This document shows positions 1-27,200 of a DNA stretch of 64,000 bases, one piece after another. Source of the stretch: Sebastes aleutianus (Eukaryota; Chordata; Actinopteri; Perciformes; Sebastidae); contig CAKAKS010000039.1 in assembly GCA_916700875.1 (NCBI GenBank), positions 26,376,315-26,440,314 on the forward strand, read 5' to 3'. The position numbers and the translations under genes are program-made. The notes under the pieces are model-generated. The model had not been told where the DNA came from. It saw only the letters and a list, made by a program, of their open reading frames with translations, and searched no databases. Positions within the stretch are counted from its first letter, which is position 1, and each line of letters begins with the position of its first letter.

Positions 1-490
1 TTATTATCGCGTTAACTTTGACAGCCTTAATATATATTCAGTACATTAATGTGTATGAATATATACATGCATACACAAACAGATGTATACATACATATAT
101 ATACCCATACACACATGCTCTGTACACATGCTTCACCACACATAGGCACATAAGAACACATATACATATACAGACATTAAACATCGGGATCTTATAAGAA
201 TGCTATCCTAAAAAAATGTGTTTTGAAAAGTTTTTTAAAAGTGGATGCAGATTTAGATGATTGAATAATGTATAATGGCATAATGTATAATCTTATACAT
301 TACTACTACTTAATTTAAACTTTCTGTCTCCTCTGCTTTTGTTAAAAGATGTAAAATATCAATCTGGTCTAGTGCTTGAAAGGATGAGGCATTAGCAGCA
401 GCTGACCTCATCTAAGCCCTTTTCCCTTTGGGCCAAGGCCAAAATCATCATCATTTTGTCTCATTGTGTTGTCTTTTCTTTGTCCTGCAG
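1..490. other. snrk upstream or intronic sequence with a MITE end
   Basis: Positions 1-28 match the end of the hAT-like MITE family seen elsewhere in the window (ending gttaactttgacagcc). The remainder is AT-rich with TATA/CACA runs and ends in the splice acceptor at 490. No coding sequence is evident. Confidence 0.5.
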
Positions 491-668
491 GCAACTCCCC
501 ATCAGTGAGGAACTTTGCTGCCCTGCACCCCCTCCTCCCTCTGTCCCCGACACCTTGACACAACTATTTTCCGTCTCCTATTTCCTTTTCGTCCTTCTCT
601 CCATCTTTTCCTGAAGCCCTCCAGTTCAGTCCCTCCCCCTGCCTCTGAATCCCCCCTTTGTTTGAAAC

Positions 669-15774
<15,106 letters not shown>

Positions 15775-16020
15775 GTGAAACCAGCCTGTGATGTGCTGCT
15801 CGCTCACTTGGGATATGCAGACTGGTTAGCAGTGGGCAGGTGGCTGGCTTCACTTTGTGAAGTGGCAAACTGCCGAGCTCCATGCTGAGCCTTTCTGCTG
15901 CAGAGACCTCGAGGCAGGAGAGCAGCAAACACCAGGCGTGCAGGACGGGACGTGTACAGCTTCATACCTACAACACTCGGCTCTAGCATTGGCTCATGTA
16001 ATAAACATTGTGTTAAGCTA
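15775..16020 (+). other. snrk: probable snrk 3' UTR
   Basis: The sequence after the snrk stop is unique-looking, and an AATAAA hexamer at about 16001 could direct polyadenylation. Further AATAAA motifs occur downstream (about 17110), so a longer 3' UTR that includes the MITE at 16196-17108 is possible. Confidence 0.45.
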
Positions 16021-16195
16021 GAGGTGGTGTACAGCACAGTAGTCGGACTTAGTAGAACCTCATGCATTTGCTGCTGTTACGAGGAGCAACCATAGAATTA
16101 CAATGACTAGACTGTGTCCAATCTGTAGCTTAGGACCAATACTGCACCAATGAGTGATGACCCTGATGAAGGCCACAGGCCGAAATGTGTTGGTC

Positions 16196-17108
16196 TAACG
16201 CTGTGTTCAGACCAAGAGCAAAGCGAATTTTTGCATTTACTTGCGCAAGTTGTATCATTTGTGTTAATTTGCGCTAGACGCGTTGTCGCCATAGATACCA
16301 ACAACTTTTCTTTCCGTCATTTCCACCATCAACCATGGGAGAAATAACCACGGTTGCTGCTCTGTATATGTTGTGGAAGTCCCAGATATGTCAGAAAACC
16401 ACCCGGCGGTGAGCTGTATTCACATTCAGTGCCATTGCACTGACTGTATCTAGCGAGCCACACGTCGATACTGCGGAATGAACCCAAAATATACACATTG
16501 TGATGTGATTTAATTTCAATACACATATCAAAAGGATGCTGATATGACAACATATGATGCCGATTTGTCTGAATTCATGCTTTGTCAGGTCTGTCCGCAA
16601 GACGACAAGCAAACGACTTGTCAAATGCTTGTTTTCTGAATGGAGTTCGGATCGATCAGTGCCAGGCTTTGTAGCTGCTCCATCAACACTCAAGATAAAG
16701 TCATGTAGGCATAAATACGGGAGCGACATTGTTGTTTCTACCATAAACAGTCTGCGGTTTACACACATAAATTTATACACAGAGTTTCGTCCGGTCTCTT
16801 TCCAAATATGATGAACTATTGTAGCTCTATGTGCCCACAGAGAGCAACAATATTTCTTTCCTCCAATTTCCTCACTTTTTTTCGTCCACGTCAGTGACGA
16901 CCGGAGGAGAATCTCAACACTGAGGGTTTCGCGACACAGCGTCAGCAGATTTCTTGCTCAAGTTGAAATATTTCAACTCACGCAAATGAGGCAAATTTTG
17001 CATGTTCGCGTTGCACGAATTTGCGTCTGTTCGCCTCTTTGCATTGACTTTGTATGTAATTGCGCCATGCCAAAAGTTTGCTTCGCTCTTGGTGTGAACA
17101 CACCATTA
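16196..17108. mobile_element. MITE with about 38-bp imperfect terminal inverted repeats
   Basis: The left end reads cgctgtgttcagaccaagag; the right end is the inverse of gtgtgttcacaccaagagcg. Both continue into aagcgaattttt-like sequence. The element is about 910 bp and non-coding. The superfamily is unclear (hAT or Harbinger). Confidence 0.7.
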
Positions 17109-18068
17109 CAATAAAGTTGTTCTATATACTACAAGTGTTGCTGGAGATTTGACCTCCTCAGACAATACTGGACCTACAGGAAGGATGACGACAACAAGAG
17201 ATAGACTGCAACAGTTTTACTGAATAAGCTATAGTCTGTTTGGTTTGTTTAAAAGGTGCCTACGATGATGAAATGGATTTCATACTGTACATGGCCTCTG
17301 TGTCATTTTGGGGTCCGACTGTAAAAAGCTCTAAAAGTCTGAATGGTCTGGCACTCAGTAGATCCACGATTTCATATTTTATAATATATGAATTAGACTA
17401 AAGTTTGAACCAGCTTCTGCTACAGAGTAGCACTCGTTTCCTCTTCCCTTTGCACAGCCTGCTTCTCTCGTTGGTTTATAAGCTCTTAATATAAGCTCTA
17501 TTAAAGAACGACTGTTATGATATGATATGATATATGATATGATATGATACTGTGTAATATATGCCTCAGACTGAGATGATGATATGATTTTCTTCTCTCT
17601 TAACCCTAAAGTCTAATTGATAAAATGGCTTGTCCTAACATACTGTATAATACTATTGATAGGATCATTGATCGGGATGCAGGTCTTCCGTTGTATTTGA
17701 ACTTTGTATTCATACTGAACAGTTGAATAATATTTGATCATGACCGTTTTATTTTGGATGTTCAGATTTTTTGGATTTGTTTTTATAACGTGACAAAGAT
17801 ATTAATTCTCTGAAGAGATATGTGACTTTGTGCATGTTATTACTGTTATTTATCACCAATATACCTCCATGTGTCTTGGATCTGACAGGACATTGTTCTT
17901 GTGTAACTGTAAGTACCTTGAGGTAACCCACTGAATGATGAATTGCACACAATACGACTACTGTAGCTGGTAGCTTTCTACAAGCAGTATCTTTGGACTG
18001 ATGGATAGATTTGGTGGTCATTTAGAGCGAATGATGTGATATGTTATTGTGTGGCTGAGGAGTCTCTC

Positions 18069-18771
18069 TATGGAGGACGGAACCTGCCAAAATAAATAAA
18101 CGAATGACTCGATAAATAAATAAACATGTCATTAAATGCAGCAACAATAATATAAAAAAATATTATTAAATTATTAAATGATAAAAATGTGACATAAATT
18201 TATATTTCTGTTTTAATTTGATTTGCCTCTTTATTCATTTATCTTTATATTAATTCCCTTATTTACTTATGTATTTATTTTTATACATTTTTAAATGTAT
18301 TTATTTATTTTTGCATTTATTTTTATTTATATTTATTTTTAAATTTGTGTATTTATGCATTTATTTATTTATTTCAGCATGATTTTCCCTTTGGGGAATA
18401 AGGGGTGAAATGCAAAGGCAGAATTGTGCAGATAAAGTAAATACATGACTGCATTAATACATGAATAAATAAAAACATATCTAAAATAAATAAAATGATA
18501 AATGCAAAAATAAATAAATAAATTCAAAAATAAATACAAATAAAAACATAAATAAAAGGGAAAGTTAAACAGAAGAGTAAATAAATAAGACAATTAATAT
18601 AAGCATAGATAAATAAAGAAGCAAATTAAAACAGAATTATCAAGTCATGTCACATTTTATCAATCAATGAATGGCTACATTTATTTTCACAATTAGTTTT
18701 GCTACATTTAATTACATTTATTTATTGGTTTATTACCTTATTTTGAATTTTGGCAGGTTCCGTCTACCATA
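18069..18771. mobile_element. AT-rich foldback element
   Basis: The 25-bp ends tatggaggacggaacctgcc... (18069) and its near-exact inverse (ending 18771) bound a 700-bp interior of TAAATAAA-type sequence. The interior is itself largely self-complementary around gattttccctttggggaata (about 18380). A partial relative with the same palindromic core lies at 21095-21290. Confidence 0.75.
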
Positions 18772-19604
18772 TCCCTCCGTATGGTATCATTTTACCATAG
18801 AATGCCTCTGTGTGTTTCTATATTTTCTCATACACACTGTATTTTTCCTCTTTTGAAGCTGAGACAAGAAGTGAAACATTTTGTAAAGTTAAAGAAGGCC
18901 AAAGCTGAACAAGGGTGCTTCATGGGTACAACTAATTGGATTTTTAGCGTGCGACCTGTGATCGGACGGTCCTCGTCTATATAAAGAGCGGATGTCATGT
19001 GAAATCTGATTATCACTCATAATTTCATCAGCCATTGAAGCATAAAATCTGTGCAGAAGAGGGATAAAAATCTCATCATTTGTACCTGTGTGATTGCAGC
19101 CTGTCTCTCCTCAATGTGTCTACTGACCTGTATTGTAACTAGGACCACGTCTCCATGGAGCCATGAACTTATTTTTCTGTATTTATTTATTAAAAATGGA
19201 TTAAATCAACAGGATGAATGTGTGCAGTGTGCTGATTTTGTAGAGAATGTGGACAGTGAAACTGTACAGTGTTGTTTCTCTCAAACACACAGGAGACTAA
19301 ATATCAACTTCTGGATGAGGCTGAATTACCAAACCCAGACCCCCAGCTGCATATGTTTGAGACTGTGTACCGCTAAAGCACAATATCAAGTGAAATGGTA
19401 CGTAATAGGATACACACTAACAAAGCACAGAGAGGGGGAGGAAGTTTTGTTTTTGCCTTGGGACCCCGGTTAAGAGGGCTGTGTTCCTCAGCCCACAATA
19501 CTTGTTTTGATACATGGTGATAAGCCAAATGTTCTTGTGTCAACAAACAAAATGCAATTAACTAATTTACCAACACACACTGACAAACTATAATACAGCC
19601 AATA

Positions 19605-19830
19605 GTGGAAGAAGCATTCAGATTCTTAGTAGCAATACCACAATGTAAAATACTCCATTTCAAGTAAAAGTCTTGCATTCAAAATATTACTTATGTAAAA
19701 GTACACAAGTATTATCAGCTAGGCCTAAATGTACTTTATCAAAATTCATTATGCAGCAGAATGGCTCTTCAGTATTATATTAGTGTACACGTTATGTTAT
19801 TGGATTATTTTGTAAATGCAATAACATGTA
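19605..19830. repeat. diverged agtaaaagtac-type MITE fragment
   Basis: It shares tggaagaagcattcagattc, caagtaaaagtcttgcattc and similar motifs with the hAT MITE family at 6984-7430, but no intact ends were found. Confidence 0.5.
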
Positions 19831-19904
19831 AGCAGAATTTAAATGTCGTAGTTGGTCGAGGTGGAGCTAATCTTAACAACTCTGTTTGGTCAAGAATGTA
19901 ATTT

Positions 19905-20560
19905 ACGGCGGTGTGGGGGAACATGGGATATGACAAACCAGGGAAAGAACCTGCTAACCGTGGTAGCCACAGGCCCATCGCTTTGACTTCTCAGAGGATT
20001 ATAGTTTCACATGTTGTTGAACAAAGAGGCTTATTGAGTGGTTGTCAGACTGGGTTTTGTAATGGAAAACCCACAATTGATGCTTTAGTGATGCTGAAAA
20101 GACTGAAAATGAAAGGACTGATGACAGTAGTGTGCTTTGATATCGAAAAGGCATGACTGGAGGGAAGGGTTGCTTATTAAGGTAAGTAAAATGGGTATCG
20201 GAGGGAGGCTTTAGAACTGGATAATGGATTTTTAACAGGTCGGAAATTTAGAGTCAAGGTTGGAGCTGAGTTATGTAAGGTCTACAAAATAGAAAATGGC
20301 ATCCGTCAGGGGAACGCAATCAGTCCTATCCGGTTCAACATCATGACAAATGACATCTTTGCAAATTTAGACGAATGCATTAGATCAGATGATGGGGCCA
20401 TTTGGATGAGGGGAAGAAATGTGCCATAGAGAACATCGGGAATGCAATACATACAATATATATTTACAAAGAAGAGGAAGCTTGATGCACAGAGGCCAAC
20501 ATTGTATGGGAAACTGATGGAGAGAGTATTAGAATTGAAGTACCTGGGTTTTCACCACGA
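19905..20560 (+). pseudogene. non-LTR retrotransposon reverse transcriptase, degraded
   Basis: The translated frame contains HRPIALTS, a KGLLS-like block, a GF..G.PTIDAL block and VVCFDIEKA, which are hallmarks of LINE reverse transcriptase. After stops and frame changes, ENGIRQGNAISPIRFNIM..D and ADDGA-like (SDDGAIW) blocks follow. The order fits an I/Nimb-type or related LINE. Several stops and frameshifts make it inactive. Confidence 0.7.
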
Positions 20561-21094
20561 CATGGCCATCTGGAATGAAGCTAAGTGGTGAGTGAGAGTG
20601 ATGTGAAAATGGTCGACAAACGCCGCTTTGTTTCATGTACGTATCATAACAACGGCTTGTATATCCGCAGTCCTCGGTCTTCCGGTTTCCCTTTTTGAAT
20701 GACAAACACAGACTACCGCCTACTACTTATAGTTAGGGCTGGCCCAAGGTTGGCTCAGTCTGCCTTGGACCAGCCCCTAGTTTTGCTACTATAGGCCTAG
20801 ACCACCAAGGGACTTCCTATGACACACTGAGCTCCTCTCTCGTTCTCTCCCTCTCCATCTGTATGAATTCATGTCCCATTCATGCATGTTACTAACTTGC
20901 TTTGTCATTTCTCATTTCGCAGGTATCCATGGAACGGGGTTACACCTGTATCGTGGTCCTGCTACTATCATTATTATCACCCTCATTTCTATTATTATTA
21001 CTGCTACTATTACTGCTGTAATTATTATTAGTCGTCATATTTCTATTATTATTACTGCTACTATTATTTCTATTATTATAAGTAGTCGTCATTT

Positions 21095-21290
21095 ATATTT
21101 GTGTATTTATGCATTTATTTATTTATTTATGCACGATTTTCCCTTTGCATTTCATCCCTTATTTATTTAAGAATACATAGAATAAAAATAATACAGAAAT
21201 AAATATGTTTGGGGAAATAAATAAGGGGTGAAATGCAAAGGTAAAATTGTGCAAATATAAATAAATACCTAAATGCGTAAATGCGTAAAT
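21095..21290. repeat. palindromic AT-rich repeat related to the 18069 foldback
   Basis: The left half (gattttccctttgcatttca near 21130) is mirrored by ggggtgaaatgcaaaggtaa near 21225. It shares this core with the 18069-18771 element. Confidence 0.6.
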
Positions 21291-21524
21291 AAATATACAT
21301 TTAAAAATAATAAATTATTATTTTATATATATATTTAATTGCTGATTAACTCTCTGTTGATCAACTAAGTGATGCATCCATTAATCATTTCAGCTCTAGA
21401 AACCAGTAAGTGCAGCTGTCAAATAAATGCAGTGGAGTAAACAGGGTTGTAAGGGTTGATTCCTTCCACCGACTAACTTTTCATAAAGAGTAGACACGGC
21501 AAACAACCAGTTTCCTTCTGTGAG

Positions 21525-24267
21525 TTTATTGCAGGACAACCAGCAAACATTGCCACCTCTGTTTCTGACCTGAAATCCTGATCATGGGACCAGATTATCT
21601 AAAAGTTTATCTTCACTAACTCATCGCAACCCTTCAGAACAGAGCACACGCACACACACAAACACACAGGTTTATGATTAGCAGTGCACATGTACAGCCG
21701 CATGAGGAAGTCTCACCACCCCTCTGCATCTTTACTGAGACAGTCTTTCTACAGCCACCAGGGCTGGTGAAAAGCTGCATGTGGAATAATATGGAAAGTA
21801 TATAGTGCCTACTGGTGGCTGGAAAGAATACTAACTCCTAAAATCAATAACTTATGTAGTAAACAATACACCACAGTCAAGCATGTACGGAAGAAATGGT
21901 GGACTTCCCGGGGATTAATCTGCACATTCATTGTAATAAGTCAAATCTGCCAGCAGTGAACATGAACACTAATAGTATGAATGTCAAGTGTGTATTAGTT
22001 GTTGCAGCACAGTGACCTCGAGCAGTCTTTCTTAGAGGCACACAACAGATTGGCAAGTGACTGAAATCCACACATAAAAAATTATACATTTCTAAAAACA
22101 AAGCACATAACGGTTCTTTGGTAGCTCCTCATCGCTTTCAATGCAAATCAAATCTTGGTAGATAGTTTACTGTACTCATCTTGTGGTACAGATGTGTCCT
22201 ATAACCATAATGTGATTGTTTAAGGAGAGGGCAGTACCATCAACGGAGGGTACAAGTGCAACATTTTCTCCCAACTACTCAACCAGAGGCAAATCTGTGT
22301 TTCTCATGATTTCTTACACTTTTAAATGTCAATTCAGGCAAGAAAGGGAATTAAGCACATAAACAGAGAAACCCATTATAAAAATAAAATACTCCACTGT
22401 GAAAGTCTTTACCTCCCTCTATAAGGACTCAGTATTTGACTTTTTTCCAATACTGACTGAGAACTAAACTCCCATGGTACCATACTTTTACTGAAAATAT
22501 AGACTGCAAGTTTAAGCTAAAAGATAATGATCATATCTGTTTTTATCTCCACTTGATGGAGCCATAGACAAACTGTAAACACAACATTAACATATGGCCT
22601 ACTATACACATGTATATAAAGTTGACATAGCTAACATCTAAGCATCCAGCAGTTACGGAGCAACATTAGCATTCAGTGGTGTTTTTTTGTCCACCTGATA
22701 TCCAATATTCACTCCCCTTTTAACTCTGTTTTTGGTCTCCACCAGCTCCTCTGGGAAATACCTGGCCCTTTAGCTGCTAAATGCTCCATTATGTTCACCA
22801 GCTAGTCTCTAACTTTGTCTGTCTGCTGTTTGGTAGCATACAGTGGGTTTATCAGAGCTGTTTTACTGAAAACAGCTGGATTTTGGCTGATGAGAGCTGT
22901 GAGAGTCAATCAAAACAGTAAAGTTGCAGGCCAGAAAACCAAAACGATGAGCTAAAATTCTCTGTTGGGCTGAGCGGAACTGCAATATTGGGTGATAATT
23001 CTCTGTGGTTTCATTATTACGAGCCAACCCTTTCACAAAAATATTGATTAAAGGTGCTAAATACGGGATTGGGAGCATTTCTATTGCCTCTCAATGGCTC
23101 TCAACATGGCGCAGGTGAAACAATGCTAACAGCGCAAACAACAGCGAAAGTACTGACAGAGCTAACAGTGTTTATCTGAGCGGGAACCGGAGGGTGGGCG
23201 CTACGCTTCCACGACGATGCCGTCGGTCAGGACATCGTATCAGCTGTAACCGACATATGAGAGAAGTGCAGAGCGGCGGCCATGAGCTAACCAGTGGGGC
23301 ACGTTCATATGCACTAAAAGGCAAGCGCGGCCGGCCCGGCTGTGTCAACAAAGCACAGAGAAGCTTGGATTACAACACCCACAGAGGGAGAGTGACTTCC
23401 CTCTCTGCTCAGGTAGACATTACTGCGCTATATCTTTACATAGACAATAGTTGTTTGCTGCTATATTAATGCTCTGAATATCAAATAGAGCACTTTTAAA
23501 GTAGCTTTAAAGACTGACTTTCATTTATGTGTTGCTTTTTGTCTTATAGACTTAAAGACTTTTATACTTGCACTCTTCCCACTTTGTAATGCAACTGCTG
23601 CACAGCAGTTTTGTCGTTTTATCTTATCTTATAGCCTAATCCCTCCAGTGATGATACTGTCCTCTAATTATGAATCCTGATCATTAACTGTAGCTTATCA
23701 CTAGGTAATCTGAGCAAAAACGCTCCTGACTCCAGGCAAAAAAAATGTTTTGTCAAGTATAGTCACTTTCTGCCTTTGACCCTGCCTGTCACATCAAATA
23801 CTCTGTCCTGTCTGTCCCTTACTACTTTAAATATTGACTGTACATGCTGTAGCCAGAGTGAGTTTACAAGAGCACTTCACTTTTCCCTCATTAAATCTGA
23901 ACAAACCCTGTGAGAACCTCCGTTATCATAACATAGTCTTTTTTTAAAGGGCGTCTGCACACATAACCAATACATTCCATTTGCAGTCTAATATTTAAAA
24001 AAAAAAAATTTAGCAGCTGTTTCAATTCCACTTGCACTGTACATGTAATATCAGTGTGCATTTCAAATGGCGTATATTGCAGAAGCACCATGTTAATTAG
24101 TGAAATCAGCAGAAACACTAAAGTGTACAGGGGCGGTATTAGGGGCACAGCAGTATGCATTGTGGACCCTCTTCTCCTCTGTGGGTCCACACAACACTGA
24201 GGTTGGTACTATTCTTCTGGTTATAGCAGCCCAGCACAGGACTACATGAAGCAACACCTCAACGCAA
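21525..24267 (-). other. ano10: probable ano10 3' UTR and downstream sequence
   Basis: No further minus-strand coding exon follows the stop at 24268. A TTTATT (AATAAA on the minus strand) at 21525-21530 is one candidate polyadenylation signal, and others may be used. The region includes a TTAA-bounded unit at about 23048-23500. Confidence 0.35.
23052..23497. mobile_element. possible TTAA-flanked MITE
   Basis: The left end aaggtgctaaatac and the right end atagagcactttt are imperfect inverse copies next to TTAA on each side. The interior contains a CG-rich segment near 23190-23340 and has no convincing gene. Confidence 0.4.
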
Positions 24268-24291
24268 TCAAGACTCCTCAGAATGCAGTTT
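24268..24291 (-). CDS. ano10: ano10 terminal coding exon
   Basis: Only seven residues and a TGA stop follow the acceptor cttccag. If splicing did not occur, exon 13 would read on into a short alternative tail. The assignment rests on the splice signal and phase. Confidence 0.65.
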   Translation of the reverse strand, partial: KLHSEES

Positions 24292-27200
24292 CTGGAAGAG
24301 AAGAGAGAAAAGTTGTCACACAGATGAAGGAGAACACCAAAATGCTAAATAATGAAATGTATGGTGGAGGGTTAACCTGCTCTCTCAAGGCCTGCATGGA
24401 TGTGTACTCAATATGCTCTCTCTTTTTCCGGATCCAGTCCGGTTCATCAGGGATCAGTACCGCCATAACCATCTTAACCAAGATCAGCACATGCTGCAAA
24501 CACACACAGAGGTAAACAGGTCAGGGTGTAATTATTGTTATCCCCAGTCTTTGCAAAATATTATAGTCTGTGACTAAAATCTCTGTGACTTAAGAAACAT
24601 TGTCTTTAGATGTGAGAGGGTGTCAGACTTCAGTCTTTTAAAAGTCTTTTCAAAGTCTCCTCGTGTATGGTAGACATTACCTCCACCAAAACAGCCAACA
24701 GCAGGACGTTTGTGCTGTTCATCCCGCCCCCCTTACACAGCTCTTGTAACCATGGTGACAGCAGCAGCAGCCAGCAGTTGGACACGACGGAGACAAAACT
24801 CAGGACCTCGAAAGCAATCTGAAACACAAGACAATGACGTGAGCTGTTCATTCACAACTGAGCGTGACACATGCTGGGTGCGTCTCATTTCTATTGTGCG
24901 TTGTGCTTTCTGCTGACCTGCCACACGCCCATGTTGGCCACAGGGGGGCAGAAGGGTTTCCGGAAGAGTTTGCAAATCTTGTAGGCGTCCGATCGGATCT
25001 CCGTTAGGTTATTGATGAGCAGCAGCACGGCCGTCAGAGGATACACGCAGGAGAAAAGACTCAAATACCCAAACTGCACAAGGAGCTCGATGTACTCTGC
25101 AAACAAGCCCTGAGACAAAACAAGAAGCTGTGTCATACACTGCCAGAGAGTTCTCTAATCCCTGTTTTGATATCTGAACACTCACAGGGAAAACAGGCAG
25201 GGTGCCTTGGTTCCTAAATTTGTCCTCCGGTGGGTCGTCTTCACTCTCTGTCCTACGGGGGGCGCTGATGAACCGGTCCACCAGGAAGGGTATGACCACC
25301 TCTGTCATCTGGTTGATCAGCTGGGTCACTATCAGCAAAGACGCGAGACGCTTTGGACAGACAAACAGAATATGTGAACTCATTGCCACTCAGGAAGCTT
25401 ATTTATTTTGTTCACTGACTTATTTGGTCACACTCTACCGATTTTACACCTGAAGATCAGTTTATGAAGAGTACTGCTACTATTCTAGTTCTCTGAATTA
25501 CCGCCCACAACTCAGATTTATCAAGCGACCCAAATATGCCTGGCGTTGAGCTCACTGACAGCTATTTCCACTGGTTAGAGAAACAATTGCCCAATCAAAG
25601 ATTTGTAGTCACGGTATATATACAATATACCTTGCCTACACATACACAAATACACACTATATATACTGTATATATATCTTTCATATCTGCCTACATCTTA
25701 TCTACATATATATATATAACACTGCTTGAAGACACTGCTTGAAGACGCACCACTTTACTGAGATCAATGTGAGATTTGTAGAGCTTAGCTGTTACCTTAC
25801 GAAGCAAAGGCACGTCCTGCTTGAAGAAGGCGATGTGGAAGAGCACTGCAAAGTAGTTGAAGAAGGTGAACTGGGGGAAGAGAGACAAGCGCCTGGTTAA
25901 GAGGAAGGAAGAGCTAATGAGAGCAGAGGAGAGGAGAGGAGAGGAGAGGAGAGGAGAGGAGAGGAGAGGAACTTACCACCAAGATTTTGGCTGTCAGATG
26001 GTTCTCGAAGGCAGACTGCTCTCTGTGGTTCTCTAAAGGGAAATATAAGATAAATCATTTGCTAATCATAAGCATTATGAACAATACTATTGGTTGGATT
26101 GCAACCTGATCAGCTGAATGACTATTTTTCATTCTCTTTTCTCTCTTTGTGTCAACCTGACTGCATCTTTGCTGCAAATTCTTCAATGCTTACCATCATC
26201 AGAATAAGACAAATATCATGCCCACTGTATTCATAAATTCATCATTCACCCCATGGCATCCCCTCCGTCTCACTCACCATATTCAGTCAGAGACTGTGCC
26301 ACCGTCCTGTAAAGAGTTGATAGCACATTAGTGTAGAGGATGTGAAGCACTGAGGGCATGTAGATCAAAGTCTGAGACAGCAGGGAGTCCCAGTCTGTGT
26401 GTAGCTGTTGCACCTGGGCCTCCCCCCAGTAGAAGCCCAGCATACCCAGTAGCACCAACCCTGCAGGAGGAGACAGAAGGACACATGAGGAATATCGTGG
26501 TACCTTTCAGCTCAGTAACGTGCACTGATGAGTTCATTCAATTCACATTTAAAATGCAAGTTGTACCTAGAAAGAGCCCCACCACTGGGACCGACACCAG
26601 TGCCATGCGCAGGTCTCTCTGCCATTCAGGAAAGAGAGGCTCCATGCGACCCGTCACAGGGTTGACCCCGACGTCGCCGTGGAAACCGGGTCGGGGCTCT
26701 GCAAAGCGCTCGGCGAGGTGCAGGGTCCCCCAGCGGTAGGACAGGGTGGAGCTCCGACGCTTCCACATCTCCATAACCACCGTGGACCAAAGCATGCTGA
26801 AGACCGCCTGGATCATGTGACCGCCGACGGTTGGTCCTGAGTCCTCTTCTACATCTGTGACCGGTGAGGCCGAGACTGACTCCTCCATCTCCTTCTGAAC
26901 CTCACCTGTGATGGGCAAGAAGAACTTAGTGTCCAACTTGCAGCTGCACTCAAGTTAAAACACATCACCTGTCAGCCTAAATTACAAAATAGTGCTGAGC
27001 GTCCCATCCTCAATAACTGGAACACCACTGAATCAAACTGAAGCGTAAAGAATGAGAGACTGTGTTGTAAACACCAAACACCAATGAGAAGCCCTCTGTC
27101 CAGAGAAAGCTGGATTCACTAACCCCTAACAATTTGCATGCCAGATTGTTACTACTCTAAAGTTAACGTATAAAGTAGGGCTGTCAAAGTTAACGCCACT

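Larger units (their letters stand above)
15775..24267. other. region between convergent snrk and ano10
   Basis: No gene is supported here. It holds the probable snrk 3' UTR, a MITE (16196-17108), a TGATA-type short repeat near 17516-17548, an AT-rich foldback (18069-18771), an eroded LINE (19905-20560) and a foldback relative near 21095-21290. The probable ano10 3' UTR, including a TTAA-bounded unit, follows. Confidence 0.6.
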
